A DNA stretch of 64,000 bases from Sesamum alatum (Eukaryota; Streptophyta; Magnoliopsida; Lamiales; Pedaliaceae), in NCBI GenBank assembly GCA_034509735.1, contig JACGWO010000004.1, forward strand, positions 16,783,395 to 16,847,394, in the 5' to 3' direction. The notes beneath the pieces are model-generated. The model saw only the letters and a list, made by a program, of their open reading frames with translations, was not told where the DNA came from and ran no database searches. A program made the position numbers and the translations under genes. Position 1 is the stretch's first letter. Each line of letters begins with the position of its first letter. Positions 46,478-58,690 of the stretch are shown here, piece after piece.

Positions 46478-48667
46478 TGAAGGACAAGCGGATCCGCCCG
46501 GGAGCGCGAGCGGAAGCGAGAAAGCGAGAAATTATGCACAAATTTAAATCTAATTTAAATATGCGAATTCCAAGGGGTGTACCCTTGGGTGCTCAACCTG
46601 GCGTTCGATGTAGGATGTGTAAATATTGAAAACATATATTTAAACACATAGGGCATAGATATATAAATAAAATCAATCAAAGCGTAATAAACCGTTACCT
46701 TTGATTGTTTAGCGTATGCTCCCGGCTACTAGCTTTGTTCCTTCTCCGGAATGCTCACGAAATCCAAACGTATGGATTCTCCAAAGGTGATCCACACCAC
46801 ACCGGAAGAAACACACGTTCTTCTTGCTAGAAAAGAACAGGTTTAGGAAGGAATCGGTTTAAGAGAAGAACACTATGAATTAGTGTTCTCTTAAACTTAC
46901 TTTGTTCTTCTTCTTGATTCAAAATCAAGTGAAGAACACAAGTGTAAGAGAGGGAGAGAGCACGAAAATTGAGAGAGAGGAGAGGATTTTTGTCTTCTCT
47001 TTTTCCTAGAAAAAGATAAATAATGAATCACTTATGCTTGGTGTTGTATATTCGCATATATATACATAATTAATGTGATTATTGGAATGTGTCTAGGTTC
47101 ATCCAAGGATGCCTAGATTCATTCCATTCAATCTCCATCAATTCTTCAACCAAGCCTACCAAAATTTATGGTATGATCAAATCATACCAAAAGGGAAGAG
47201 CTTGATTGGAGTTGATTTGTCTCTTTCCTAAAGAGATAAGTCAACTTACCACCTAGCATGAAACATGGCTTATTTTGCTTCCTCCAAGGGAGCATGTCGG
47301 CCATGTTTAATTAAGGGAAGAAGTCCAACTTCTTCCTATTCCAAAATAGAAATTATTTCTCCTCTCGGGTATAATTTAACGGACCGGGTTTTATCGTAAT
47401 CCAATTACGACGAATCCAACATTAAATCCAATTTAATGTCCATTTAAATTATTCCCGTTGATCTTTTAATCCAATTAAAAGATCCAACGTCTCAACTTTT
47501 CATATTTAATCGAAAATCCAATTTACCGATTAAACGAAAGCCCGATACAATATCGGCCCGTCCATCCAATGGACTTTCCCTTAAGTAATCCAATTACTTA
47601 TTTTTATCCTTCGAGATTGACTCCAAGTCGATCTCTCAACCTCATCAGTGATTTGTGTGTGACCCTTTAGGTTCACTCTCAGCTAGACTTGGGCCTGTGT
47701 CCCACAAGGGCCCATTACCATGGGTGGCCGTCTAGCAACGGTCCATGGCACTAGAGACTAGGTGAATTTGCGGAACATTTAGGCGCCGATTCCGTACGGG
47801 TACGATCCTTCCGTCTACCGTCTCCCGGCCTTAGTCTAGGGTATGGAATTGGGCGTCGGTTCCCATCCTTGACTAGGCATCTATGCTTAATACTCGGGAT
47901 CACGTATGCTTCATTGCGTCGACACAGGAAACCATTCCCTGTTCGACCAACCACTGTGGCCACAGCTTTAAACAGCATGAACGTGTCTTCGAGTGCATAG
48001 GAGATACCTCTGTCACATACTGACAGGGGACGGATCCTCTTCTTGGAATCCACCGTCCTCTCTACACATTCTGACTGCACTGGACAAGGCTTATGATAAT
48101 CATCTTACAGAATGATTACCTCTCGCCAGATCCAAGATACAGCCGTCCTGTGCATGCGACTGCCATGATTCCTCAAGTCTGAGGATTACTCCCGTACTAT
48201 CGGAACCGGGAAAAACCAATCATACCAACCAAGCCTCCAAGGCTTCCATATGATTATCCCCGCTCGACCAACCCATCAAGATCGTGTAGGCGTCCCACGC
48301 CTGTCGCCGATGAAACACGACACTCATCCAATGAACACGACTCTTGATGCAAGTTTCAATAGGACTCTCGATGCCCTGTCTCGAGGTCCTCGACTTGGAA
48401 CATTTCAGACTTAACTCTTAATCAGTTGGTTTCATGACCACCATCCAATGCGTGGCCCAACTGCACGAGTTGTTATCCATGGTCTGTGGGCTTTGTTGCG
48501 ATATAAGTTAAACACCATTTTAACAAATATAAGGTGAGCGCAACAAAGAAGGTACCATTGGTGACGAACACTCATCTTATTCATCACATAATAATATTAC
48601 ATTTACAAGTTGTCAGATAAGTTACAAATCGCCAAACCCATTGGCTTTCTGGTCACCTATTCTAACA
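46478..48667 (-). repeat. 5' LTR of copia element A1
   Basis: 2190 bp uninterrupted, TGAAGG to CTAACA on the plus strand. It is the reference copy for the empty sites of the nested insertions. The hairpin is at 46570-46588. Confidence 0.92.
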
Positions 48668-48944
48668 GTGATATCCCCACACTGGCCAAGTGTGTAGCAA
48701 TATCAGCACAGGGCATAAAGCCGACATGGTACCCCCACACCACCTCAGTGTGTAGCCATCAGCACAGGATATTCTCCACTATATTCTCCACTACCGAGAA
48801 TACCTCGGTACCCGACACGCTATTGTACCTAGCTGTATATTTATTTTTATATCACATGTCACATCATCAATCACATCATCATGACAACACACATCTCGTC
48901 ATCAATCACTTCATCATAAACCATTGAATATGCCCTAAGTTAGG

Positions 48945-50677
48945 TAAGCCATCTATTTATCTAAATTCACCACATTTCATCAGTAATCTCATCATTCAAT
49001 TTCAATCCACAATAAAATAACATGTGAACACCCAATCATTCGCTCGTCCTTCTTACACCATAACCACATATAAGCTTATTATGACAACTTCACAGTATAA
49101 CAAGGTGATCCAAACAAATAGCCAACAATTCACAATTACGTATACAACAAAAAAATATACATCATATATATATAAATCCAATTAACTATACTAGCCTCAA
49201 ATTTTTAGAAGGATTACGTTAGTGAAAGGAGCTAATCAACCCTCACATTTTTTATAACTACCATTCTTGACAGCATCCCTAAATTATAACAAAAATCTCA
49301 TATTCCTTTATAATAAACATAATATTTCTCAAATATAATTTATAACATTTCTATTGATTCTTCATCAATTTTTCAGTTCTAGAGGAATTAATTAAATATG
49401 TGCACATATAATTAAATATATTTGGTTATTAAATCCAATAAAGTTAAATAAATTAATTCTAACAATGACAAATTCTTTAAATTAAATAATTTAATTAATC
49501 GGTTATAACACTCTTATTTCAAAGGGAGTAGTTAGCCAATCACTAATTTATAAATAGTCAAACTCATAAAATTTTCTGACTAAACATTAAATTGGATAAT
49601 ATAAATTATATTTAATAAATGCACTAATTAAATAGTATTAATCAAGATTTATAAATCATAATTAATTACAACTAACTAACATTATAAACAACTATTATTA
49701 CGAATAATCATTATATTTATTTAAAATGAAACTTGTTCAGTAAACCTTGACCGGATAAGTTTTTTCAACTAATTAACTATATCATTCTGAGTTAATCAAG
49801 CTTAGATTTGGTACTCAAATCAATTAAGCATAATATAATTTTTAATTGAATACGCAACTAATCATTGACCACTAAACAAATGAACTACTTCAATTAGACT
49901 AGCGCACAATTTGAAGAATATGAAAATTACTTTATTTACTCATCAATTACTAATTTATAAGAGATTAAATTAATTAAAATAATTAATTAACTAATTAAAT
50001 ATCATCAAAAAAAGAAAGGAGATTTAGAAGATGAATGTTACCTCATTCAGCGTGAAGCAGATGGCTAGGCTCTTTCCAAAACGTAGTGTATATATATATA
50101 TATATGTATACATCTACATACATATATTCTATCAAATATCATATTATATCTTTGTTTGTGATGGTGGAATTCTTGCATAAAATGTTAGGGCCACATAGCA
50201 ACCCATCCTTATCACCACTCTTTATTTTATTAATATCTGTTTTTATAAGTTTTGGTAAAATTATAGTTTGATGCCTAACTTTATAATTTGTGTAATTCAC
50301 GGGTGATTTTTTTTTTATAAATATCCAATTTAGTCGTGTCGAGTTTTAATCTATTCAAATTTTCAACTTATAATTTATTTTTCAATAAATTTTGATTTTC
50401 TTAATAATTATCAATTGGTCCCTCAATTATATATAAAAATCTATTGACGTTACATCTCTTATTTAGGTTGGCCATATTTTCAGGTAAGTTCTCCTTTCAT
50501 TTCTCCTCTTTTCTTCATCTAAAAAAGTAGGGTTTTCTAACCCCTTTTTCCTCTCAAAATTTCTGCAGGACTTTCTCCGATCCGAGCCTAAATCTGCAAA
50601 AAGTCCTCGTTGTTTTCAGTCTTTCTACTCTTAGGTAAGAGTCCTTTCTCTCCCACTTTTATTTCATTTCCTAGTCA
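48945..50677. other. AT-rich stretch, no recognised gene
   Basis: No coding similarity. It contains short AT runs and a TA/CA microsatellite at about 50086-50120. The last 200 bp (50480-50677) is pyrimidine-rich with GTAAG-like donors and a TTTCTGCAG acceptor, like the leader of the following ORF. It may hold the 3' LTR of the Tat-like element, but I could not fix its ends. Confidence 0.4.
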
Positions 50678-52400
50678 TGTCAGAGGGGGGTAGAGATGAG
50701 AAAATGATAGATGAGTTTGTGATCGATCTTGCGGAGATGTCTGGCCGGGATAACAATGAGAACGTTGCGTCCTCACACTCTAATCCGCTGGAGGGCAGGG
50801 GTAAGGAGGAAGTAGAAGTAAGAGGAAGAGATCCATTAGGGCTGAGCTAGAGTGGAGAAAAACAGAGGAGAGGCTACTAGCGACGGGTACCGAGTCTTTT
50901 CGGGTCTTTCATTCCTATGTGAAGGAGAAAGACATAAGTGATCCCAGGTCTATGTATGGGATACCTGATGACTGGGCGATTAGGTCCGGGCTTCAGCTGA
51001 TTGTCCCCATTCTCTTCCTTCTGGTTCAATGTTTCTATGTGCCCTACATGGAGGTTGGTTTAAGATTTCCCATTCATCCCTTTTTTCTGTTGAGGTGTCT
51101 TCTTTGCTCCATGTCCCGATGAGTTAGTTGATACAAAAATCTTTTGGAATTCTGGCAGGCTTTTTCATCTTGGTTAAAAATTTAGGGGAGGTCCACTCTG
51201 CTACTCAGTTCCGCTTCGTTTTCTTGTTGCAGAAGGCCATTGGGCGATTATTTTACTTTACCTCCAAGGGGGACGCTCAGGTCTCCTGTCTGAGTCCAAA
51301 ATTAAGAAGTAGAAACGCCATTACTTCTTCATTTCATCTCATATTCCTTGGTGTTTTTCTACTGTATGTGTCTTTTCTGCTGAACGCCCTGTTGTGAAAA
51401 GTCTGCCCTCTAATCCAACTAGCTCGGCCTTTACCAGGGACCTGAAAGGAAAATGCCCAGCCGATTTCTTCCCTAAGCGTACCAAGCGCGCTAAGGGGTT
51501 CGCTGCAACTCTTGCCCCTCCTGCTTCAAAGCCTGTCGCAAGAGCCGATACACCTCGACCTGTTGACGTAAAAGCAAAGAAGGCAGGGACATACGAGCGC
51601 TGCTCATGCTGCAGCAAGAAGAAGAAGGCAGCAGGGCGGCTGATTTTTGGAAGGGGATCCCCTCTGCTCTAGACCACGTTTACGTGGATGCCCTGCCTTG
51701 CCCTCAAGCTCTCAACTTGTTGCCCTCGTATATTAGCAAGGTTAAAGGAATTTGATATAACTTACATATATGAAATAATTTCTATACTTGACCTGCTCGT
51801 TGGTACATAGGCCACCCTAGTGGTCGGGGGTTTATTTAACTGGTTGGAGCAGGGGGGTCTGGTGGAGAGGAGGCCAAGAAGCAGCTGGCAGAACTGGAGA
51901 TGGCTAATAAATAAAAGGAGCACAAGAAGGAGGCCAGCTTGGCTCATCTGAGGTCCGAAATCAGCAGCCTCCATACTCGCCTGGAATAGGCCTCTTTGAA
52001 GCTGCAAGAGTATCCCACTACTGAGGAGGGCAAGAGGTGTTGGAAGAGATGTGGTCGGATGGAAACATTCCAGACGTCTCGGGACTTTCAGAATCTTCTT
52101 GTTGATAAGGCGCTGAAGTATTAGTACCATGGTTTTAGGACCTGTGTCTATCAGTTCGTAGAGGCTGGGTACCCTCCCGAGCTTGTGGCTTCCACCTTCT
52201 TGGATATCAAGGCAGGAGTTGCTAATGCTCCTGGGCCAGACGAGGAGCTTCCTCATGAGCTGCCAGAGATGCTGGTGAGGGTTGACCAGGGGGAAGAGGC
52301 CGTAGAGGCTCCAGGTGACCAAGTGATCGAGGAAGCTTTCCCTCTCAGGATCGAGCCTCCCGCTAATGATACTTCAAGTACTCCTCCTATTATCAAGTGA
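50678..52400 (+). pseudogene. Plant gypsy (Tat-like) extra ORF, degenerate
   Basis: An ATG at 50678 starts an acidic N-terminus that stops at about 50847. Further frames carry DPRSMYGIPDDWAIR, YMEVGLRFPIHPFF and, after breaks, a basic stretch (51400-51670) and a coiled-coil-like Glu/Lys/Leu segment (51850-52080). The end is FVEAGYPPELVASTFLDIKA. The pattern resembles the plant gypsy-type N-terminal domain annotated as Transposase_28. It is antisense to the integrase remnant at 53590-54398. Tat-lineage elements are known to carry an extra antisense ORF between pol and the 3' LTR, so I infer that both belong to one minus-strand Tat-like element. Confidence 0.6.
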
Positions 52401-53110
52401 AAATGCCGTAACAATTTACTTTGATACCTCCTGTGAGGTTTGAAATGCCTGAGGTGTGGACTTTTGAACAATTTTTGCAGATGGCACTTAGTGCCTTTTG
52501 GGTTCTCTTCCCCCTTTCATCCTTGGATTTTTTGGATGATGTCTGTTTTGCCTTATGCAAGTATGTTTTTCTTTTCCTTCCTTCATCTCATGCTTTATTA
52601 TTCCTGCAAGTTAGTATGAATGTTTGGCTGAGAGGTGCCCAATTTGTAAGTGAAAATATCTCCAGTAAATGTTAGAATAATACTGAATAAGATAGAAGGA
52701 AGGACTTTTCTTCCCCCTGAAGGGATACGTCCCTAAATAGTGAAACAATGTAATAGTATGTAAGTCAGGCAGGGGGGCAGTTAGACATATAAGATAAGCT
52801 TAAGCCAAGAGTAGTGAGCAAGCTTGCCTCAATAACCTGCTCGAGAATCAAGGGGTATTACCCTGCCTACACCCACTCGGTGCATGAGTGTTTAGGCCAA
52901 CTGTTCCTACTAGTATCAAGGAAAAGACAACTTTGTTACCAGGGAAAGTAAGTCCCCATACACAAGTAAGGATAGCCTTTAAGTGATAGCTTACGCTAAG
53001 TAGCCCCTATTAATCTTCTCTGAAATTGTTGTGCTAATAGAAGGCACAAAAAACTGAAGTGAATATGCCAGCTTGCAAGAACTTATATAGCATGGATGCC
53101 AGCAGCGACC
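52401..53110. other. Non-coding part of the Tat-like element
   Basis: No protein recognised. From 52699 onward the sequence recurs at 62091. It contains GGATACGTCCCTAAATAGTG and a CTGCCTACACCCACTCGG stretch, probably 3' untranslated sequence. Confidence 0.5.
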
Positions 53111-53442
53111 TATGCACGTGCTCCAGCAGTAGGCTTAAGTATGAGCGTGCACCAGTAGCAGGCTTATAGAACGTGCACCAGCAGGAGACTTAAGTATGAC
53201 TGTGCGCTAGCAGACGGCTTATAAAGCGTGCGCCAGCAGACGACTTAAGTATAAGCGTACGCCAGCAGGCGGCTTATAGAGCTTGCGACAACAGGCGACT
53301 TAAGTATGAGCGTGCGCCAGCAGACAAATTAAGTATAAGCGTGGGCCAACAAATAGCTTATAGAGCGTGCACCAACAGGCGACGTAAGTATGACCGTGCG
53401 CCTGCAGGTGGCTTATAGAGCGTACACCAACAGACGACTTAA
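53111..53442. repeat. Dimeric minisatellite (29 + 26 bp) in the Tat-like 3' region, copy 1
   Basis: About twelve monomers. Two monomer types mostly alternate: AGTATGAGCGTGCGCCAGCA plus GGCGGCTTA (29 bp) and TAGAGCGTGCACCAACAG plus GCGACTTA (26 bp), giving a 55-bp higher-order unit. Apparent open frames across it are repeat artefacts. Confidence 0.85.
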
Positions 53443-53589
53443 GATCAACCTGAAGCTGAAGATTGAGTCTGTGCACAACACAAGAAGGAGAATAGAAATT
53501 GCTTTTACTGATGTAAGGTAATGGTTGGTTTACCAAAGTTAGCAAGCCATAAGCAAAGAATAAGGGTTTTCAATAATAGAACTTCCTGA

Positions 53590-54398
53590 GGTTATATGCG
53601 TTCCACGACCGAGAAATTCTTCTCCCATCCATGTCTTCTAGCTCATATGCCAAACTGGACTACCTTGGTTACTTTATAAGGCCCGTCCAGTTGGGGGCTA
53701 GCTTTCTAACTGGTTTAAGAGCACTAGCTCGCATAAGTACAAGGTCTCCCACCTGGTATTCTCTTTTCCTTATCCTTCTGTTGCAGGCATTTATTACCTT
53801 CTATTTCTATCTCTCCGTACGCGTTCGAGGGTCCTCTCAGACCTCATCTATCAAATCCAGGTTGATGCGTAGCAAGGCATTATTATTTTCCTACTCATAA
53901 TGTTGAATTCTGAAGGTTGTCAGTCCTGCTTTAGCAGGGATGACTATTTCCGATCTATACACCAGGTTGACAGGTGTCTTGTCAGTAGTAGACCTAAGGG
54001 TAGTTCTGTAAGACTACAACACGCCAGGTAGGGCCTCAATCCCTTGTCGTCCTGCTTCTTATGCTTAGTCTTGATGCCTTGCACCAGTATTCGATTTGTG
54101 ACTTCTACCTGTCTATTGGCTTGGCGCTAGGCCACGGGGGTGAAGCGCTCCTGGATGCCTAACTCGGCACACCAATCTTTGATTTTCTAACCTGAAACTG
54201 ACAACCATTGTCAGAAATAAGAACACGAGGCAAACCATATGTACATATTATACTTTGTCTAGAGAAATTTAAGCACTTCGCTTTCTGTGATCTTGGCAAG
54301 GGGTTCTGCTCCCACCCATTTGCTGAAGTAGTCCACAACCACCAACAGGAATTTCCTGTGGCCTTGAGCAGGTGGAAAATGAACTACTATGTCTATTC
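53590..54398 (-). pseudogene. Tat-like gypsy integrase fragment, copy 1
   Basis: The minus strand from 54398 reads the integrase core VVVDYFSKWVGAEPLAKI (first catalytic Asp), a stop, then YGLPRVLISDNDCQF (second Asp). Further downstream it has frame breaks and the C-terminal GDLVLMRASALKPVRKLAP motif with a Pro-Trp-Thr-Gly end. The RT and N-terminal zinc finger are absent because LTR C interrupts the core (TSD side TATTC at 54394-54398). Confidence 0.78.
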
Positions 54399-55121
54399 TG
54401 AAAGACAAGCGGATCCGCCCGGGCGCGAGTGGAAGCGATATTTAAAAAAAACATAAATAATGCGTATCAAAAGATCCCAAGGGGTGTACCCTTGGGTTCT
54501 CAACCGGGCGTTCGATGTAGAATATGCTAGAAAAACAATATATCATCAAAGAAACTACAAAAGTGTAAATACAAGTATAACCTTTGTAGCTTTCTTTGTT
54601 GTACGGCTATGAGCGTTGTTCCACGGCCGAAAACGTTCACCAAGTTCAAAATATGAACTCTGTAACGAAGTCCACACCATACCGGAAGAGATCTCATTTT
54701 TCTTGCTAGAGAAAAATGGATCTAGAGGAGAAGATCGAAGAAGAGACTACACTATTATGTTAGTGTTCCTTCTTGATCTTACTTTGTTCTTCCAATGATC
54801 CTAGATCAATGAAGGAACAAAGAGGATAGTATGTAGAGAGAGAGGGGGCCGAAAACATGGAGAGTTTTTTAGAGAGTGTGTGTTCTTCTTTTTCCTAAAA
54901 AAATATATAATTATATTTCTCTTACTTTGAAAATAGTATATACACATATATATACTTCATCAATATGACTATTGGAATGTGTCTAGGTTCATCCAAGGAT
55001 GTCTAGATACATTCCAATTGATCCCTACTAATCATCAATCAAGAATATTTCATAAGGTATGATTTAATGTTGATTTGTATATTTCTAAAAGAGACAAGTC
55101 AATACTCATCAAAGGCTATAC
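54399..55121 (-). repeat. LTR of a third copia family (C), left part, copy 1
   Basis: Starts TGAAAGACAAGCGGATCCGC and keeps the LTR-end module shared with family A, including the hairpin at 54476-54496, but differs in most of its length. It is cut after about 720 bp by copia element A2. The rest of this LTR is not in the window. Confidence 0.7.
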
Positions 55122-57343
55122 TGAAGGACAAGCGGATCCGCCCGGGAGCGCGAGCGGAAGCGAGGAAGCGAGAAATAGTGCGTAAATTTAAATCAAATTC
55201 AAAATACGTGAATCCCAAGGGGTGTACCATTGGGTGCTCAACCGGGCGTTCGATGCAGGATGTGTAAATATTAAAACATATATTTAAACACATAGGGCAT
55301 AGATATACAAATGAAATCAATCAAAGCGTAATAAACCGTTACCTTTGATTGTTTAGCGTATGCTCCCGGCTACTAGCGTTGTTCCTTCTCCGGAATGCTC
55401 ACGAAATCCAAACGTATGGATTCTCCAAAGGTGATCCACACCACACCGGAAGAAACACACGTTCTTCTTGCTAGAAAAGAATGGGTTTAGGAAGGAATCG
55501 GTTTAAGAGAAGAACACTATGAATTAGTGTTCTCTTAAACTTACTTTGTTCTTCTTCTTGATTCAAAATCAAGTGAAGAACACAAGTGTAAGAGAGGGAG
55601 GGAGCACGAAATTTTGAGAGAGAGGAGAGGATTTTTGTCTTCTCTTTTTCCTAGAAAAAGATGAATAATGAATCATTTGTGCTTGGTGTTGTATATTCTA
55701 ATATATATACATAATTAATGTGATTATTGGAATGTGTCTAGGTTCATCCAAGGATGTCTAGATTCATTCCAATCAATCACCATCAATTCTTCAATCAAGC
55801 CTACCAAAATTTATGGTATGATCAAATCATACCAAAAGGGAAGAGCTTGATTGGAGTTGATTTGTCTCTTTCCAAAAGAGACAAGTCAACATACCACCTA
55901 GCATGCAACATGGCTTATTTTGCTTCCTCCAAGGGAGCATGTCGGCCATGTTTAATTAAGGGAAGAAGTCCAACTTCTTCCTATTCCAAATTAGGAATTA
56001 TTTCTCCTCTCGGGTATAATTTAACGGACCGGGTTTTATCGTAATCCAATTACGACGATCCCAATATTAAATCCAATTTAATGTCCACTTAAATTATTCC
56101 CGTTGATCTTTTAATCCAATTAAAAGATCCAACGTCTCAACTTTCCATATTTAATCGAAAATCCAATTTACCGATTAAATGAAAGCCCGATACAATATCG
56201 GCCCGTCCATCCAATGGACTTTCCCTACAAGTAATCCAATTACTTATTTTATCCTTCGAGATTGACTCCAAGTCAATCTCTCAACCTCCTCGGTGATTTG
56301 TGTGTGACCCTTTAGGTTCACCCTCAGCTAGACTTGGGCCCGTATCCCACAAGGGCCCATTACCATGGGTGGCCGTCTAGCAACGGTCCATGGCACTAGA
56401 GACTAGGTGAATTGGCGTGAACATTTAGGCGCCGATTCCGTACGGGTACGATCCTTCCGTCTACCATCTCCCGGCCTTAGTCTAGGGTATGGAATTGGGC
56501 GTCGGTTCCCATCCTTGACTAGGCATCTATGCTTAACACTCGAGACCACGTATGCTTCATTGCGTCGACACAGGAAACCATTCCCTGTTCGACCAACTAC
56601 TGTGGCCACAACTTCAAATAGCATGAACGTGTCTCCGAGTGCATAGGAGATACCTCTGTCACATATTGACAGGGGACGGATCCTCTTCTTGGAATCCACC
56701 GTCCTCGCTACACATTCTGACTGCACTGGACAAGGCTTATGATAATCATCTTACAGAATGATTACCTCTCACCAGATCCAAGATACAGCCGTCCTGTGCA
56801 CGCGACTGCCATGATCCCTCAAGTCTGAGGATTACTCCCGTACTATCGGAACCGGGGAAATCCAATCATACCGACCAAGCCTCCAAGGCTTCCATATGAT
56901 GATCCCCGCGAGTCAGTCCAGTCGGCTTGACCCCAGTCGACCAACCCATCAAGATCGTGTAGGCGTCCCACGCCTGTCGCCGATGAAATACGGCACTCAT
57001 CCAATGAACACGACTCTTGACGCAAGTCTCAATAGGACTCTCGATGCCCTGTCTCGAGGTCCTCGACTTGGAACGTTTCAGACCCAACTCTTAATCAGTT
57101 GGTTTCATGACCACCATCCAATGCGTGGCCCAACTGCACGAGTTGTTATCCATGGTCTGTGGGATTTGTTGCGATATAAGTTAAACACCATTTTAACAAA
57201 TGTAAGATGAGCGCAACAAAGAAGGTACCATTGGTGACGAACACTCATCTTATTCATCACATAATAATATTACATTCACATCAAGTTGTCGGATAGGTTA
57301 CAAATTGCCAAACCTATTGGCTTTCTGGTCACCTATTCCAACA
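55122..57343 (-). repeat. 3' LTR of copia element A2
   Basis: 2222 bp, TGAAGG to CCAACA, closely similar to the A1 LTRs. The hairpin at 55214-55234 has one mismatched pair. The right end shows CCAACA in place of CTAACA. Confidence 0.9.
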
Positions 57344-57358
57344 ATCTCCCACTTGACC

Positions 57359-58079
57359 TAAAGCCAATCACCCATTGACCTCGAACCTCTTATTCAGATG
57401 GTGAGTATGGGCAACTTGCGACATGGGCTTAGCAAGTGGATCTGCTATGTTTTCTGCGGAGCTGACTCGGTCCAACCGAACGTCAGTCCTGCTATCCATC
57501 TCTCTAAGTAGATGGTAGCGTCTAAAAATATGCTTGGATCGTGATGAGATCTCGGTTCCTTTGCTATCACTATCGCCCCGTTGTTATCATGAAAGATAAT
57601 TATAGGCTTAGCAATGCTAGGTATTACATCCAACCCTTGGATGTAGCTCATCAACCAAACCACTCCTTAGCAGCTTCCAAAGCCGCTATGTATTCAAAAC
57701 TCTATGGTGGAGTCCGTCGTGGTAGCCTATTTGGAACTCTTCCAAGTAACCACGCCACCATTTAGTCTAAATACAAAATCATACTGAGACTTGGCATCAT
57801 CGTCATTCGACTGGAAGCTAGCGTCGCTATGGCCTTCCAGTATCAACCCTCCACCGCCGTAGATCAAGAACATGTCCTTAGTCCTTTTCAGGTACTTTTG
57901 GATAGTCTTGACTGCACTCCAGTGATATCGGCTAGTTACGCTCAAAGCGAAAGCCACATCAGGTCTAGTGCACTGAACAACATACTGTATGCTGCCTACG
58001 GCTGAAGCATAGGGGATGTCCAATATCCTTTTAAGCTCCTCATCAGTCTTAGGAGACTGCTTCTTGGATATCTTAATTC
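57359..58079 (-). pseudogene. A2 copia RT end and RNase H
   Basis: SAVGSIQYVVQCTRPDVAF, a short deletion removing the segment between SRY and HWSAV, then ILEGHSDASFQSNDDDAKSQ, and further on GLDVIPSIAKPIIIF with DNNGAIVIAKEP after a frameshift. RNase H acidic residues are visible. The reading is broken near 57720. Confidence 0.75.
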
Positions 58080-58690
58080 CATGCCTCATAGGAAGGAATC
58101 CTCGTTTTGAGTTCTCCATCTTGAATCTCTTCAAGACTTTCTCAATGTACGAGGACTGGGCCATTCCTAACATCCTTCTAGATCTATCCCAGTAGATCTT
58201 GATGCCAAGGATGTAGGATGCCTCGCCCATATCCTTCATGGAGAATTGCATTGACAGCCAAGCTTTAGTGGTACCCAACATCTTAGCATCATTCCCAATG
58301 AGCAAGATGTCATCCACGTAAAGCACCAGAAACGCAACTGAGCTCCCACTGATCTTCTTGTATACACAAGTATCGGACTCGTTCTTGATGAAATTATATC
58401 CCCGTATGACTTCATCAAAACGTATGTTCCAGCTTCGGGTTTAACCCCTTTTGGTGGATCTGCTAGGGTCCAAACCTTTTTTGTACTCATCGAGTCCATC
58501 TCGGATTTCATGGCCTCAAGCCACTTGTCCGAATCGATGTCCGACATCGCTTCTCCGTACGTCTTTGGATCATTATCCAACTGACTGGTCAGGCCCAGAA
58601 ATCCATACCTATCAGGTGCATGGGATACTCTAGCCGACCTACGGAGGACTGGAACAATATCAGTGGGAACTTAAGGCTCAGATGTCACTG
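58080..58690 (-). pseudogene. A2 copia reverse transcriptase, core deleted
   Basis: Keeps YVDDILLIGND and FSMKDMGEASYILGIKIY, but at about 58438 the segment from GCKWVYKRK to GLKQVSRSWN is missing compared with A1 (about 340 bp). The junction lies in a CGGG shared by both deletion ends (41859-41862 and about 42199-42202 in A1). The enzyme would be dead. Confidence 0.85.

Larger units (their letters stand above)
36543..48667 (-). mobile_element. Ty1/copia element A1 (minus), complete ends, one nested solo LTR
   Basis: The 5-bp TSD GTGAT is at 36538-36542 and 48668-48672. The LTRs are 36543-40747 (with a nested solo LTR) and 46478-48667. The primer site is 46464-46475 and the polypurine tract 40748-40762. 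Without the insertion it is about 10.1 kb. The LTRs look closely similar apart from small indels, suggesting a fairly recent insertion, but the coding region has several stops and frameshifts. It belongs to the TNT1-like part of Ty1/copia. The exact clade needs a tree. Confidence 0.92.
36450..48944. mobile_element. Candidate MITE-like inverted-repeat element, split by copia A1
   Basis: The left end (CCTTAGTTAGAGTATATTC, then AATGGTTT) and the right end (AAACCATTGAATATGCCC, then TAAGTTAGG) are imperfect inverted copies over 27 bp. Removing copia A1 and one TSD leaves about 365 bp. TA on both outer sides could be a 2-bp TSD. The superfamily is not clear. Confidence 0.35.

Noticed and set aside
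48668..50677. Host gene or complete LTR in the AT-rich stretch
   Set aside because: I could not find a coding frame with motifs or matching LTR ends, so nothing is claimed beyond the AT-rich description.
53111..53442. CRISPR-like repeat array
   Set aside because: The 26/29-bp units are contiguous with no unique spacers, and the setting is a plant gypsy element. It is a minisatellite.
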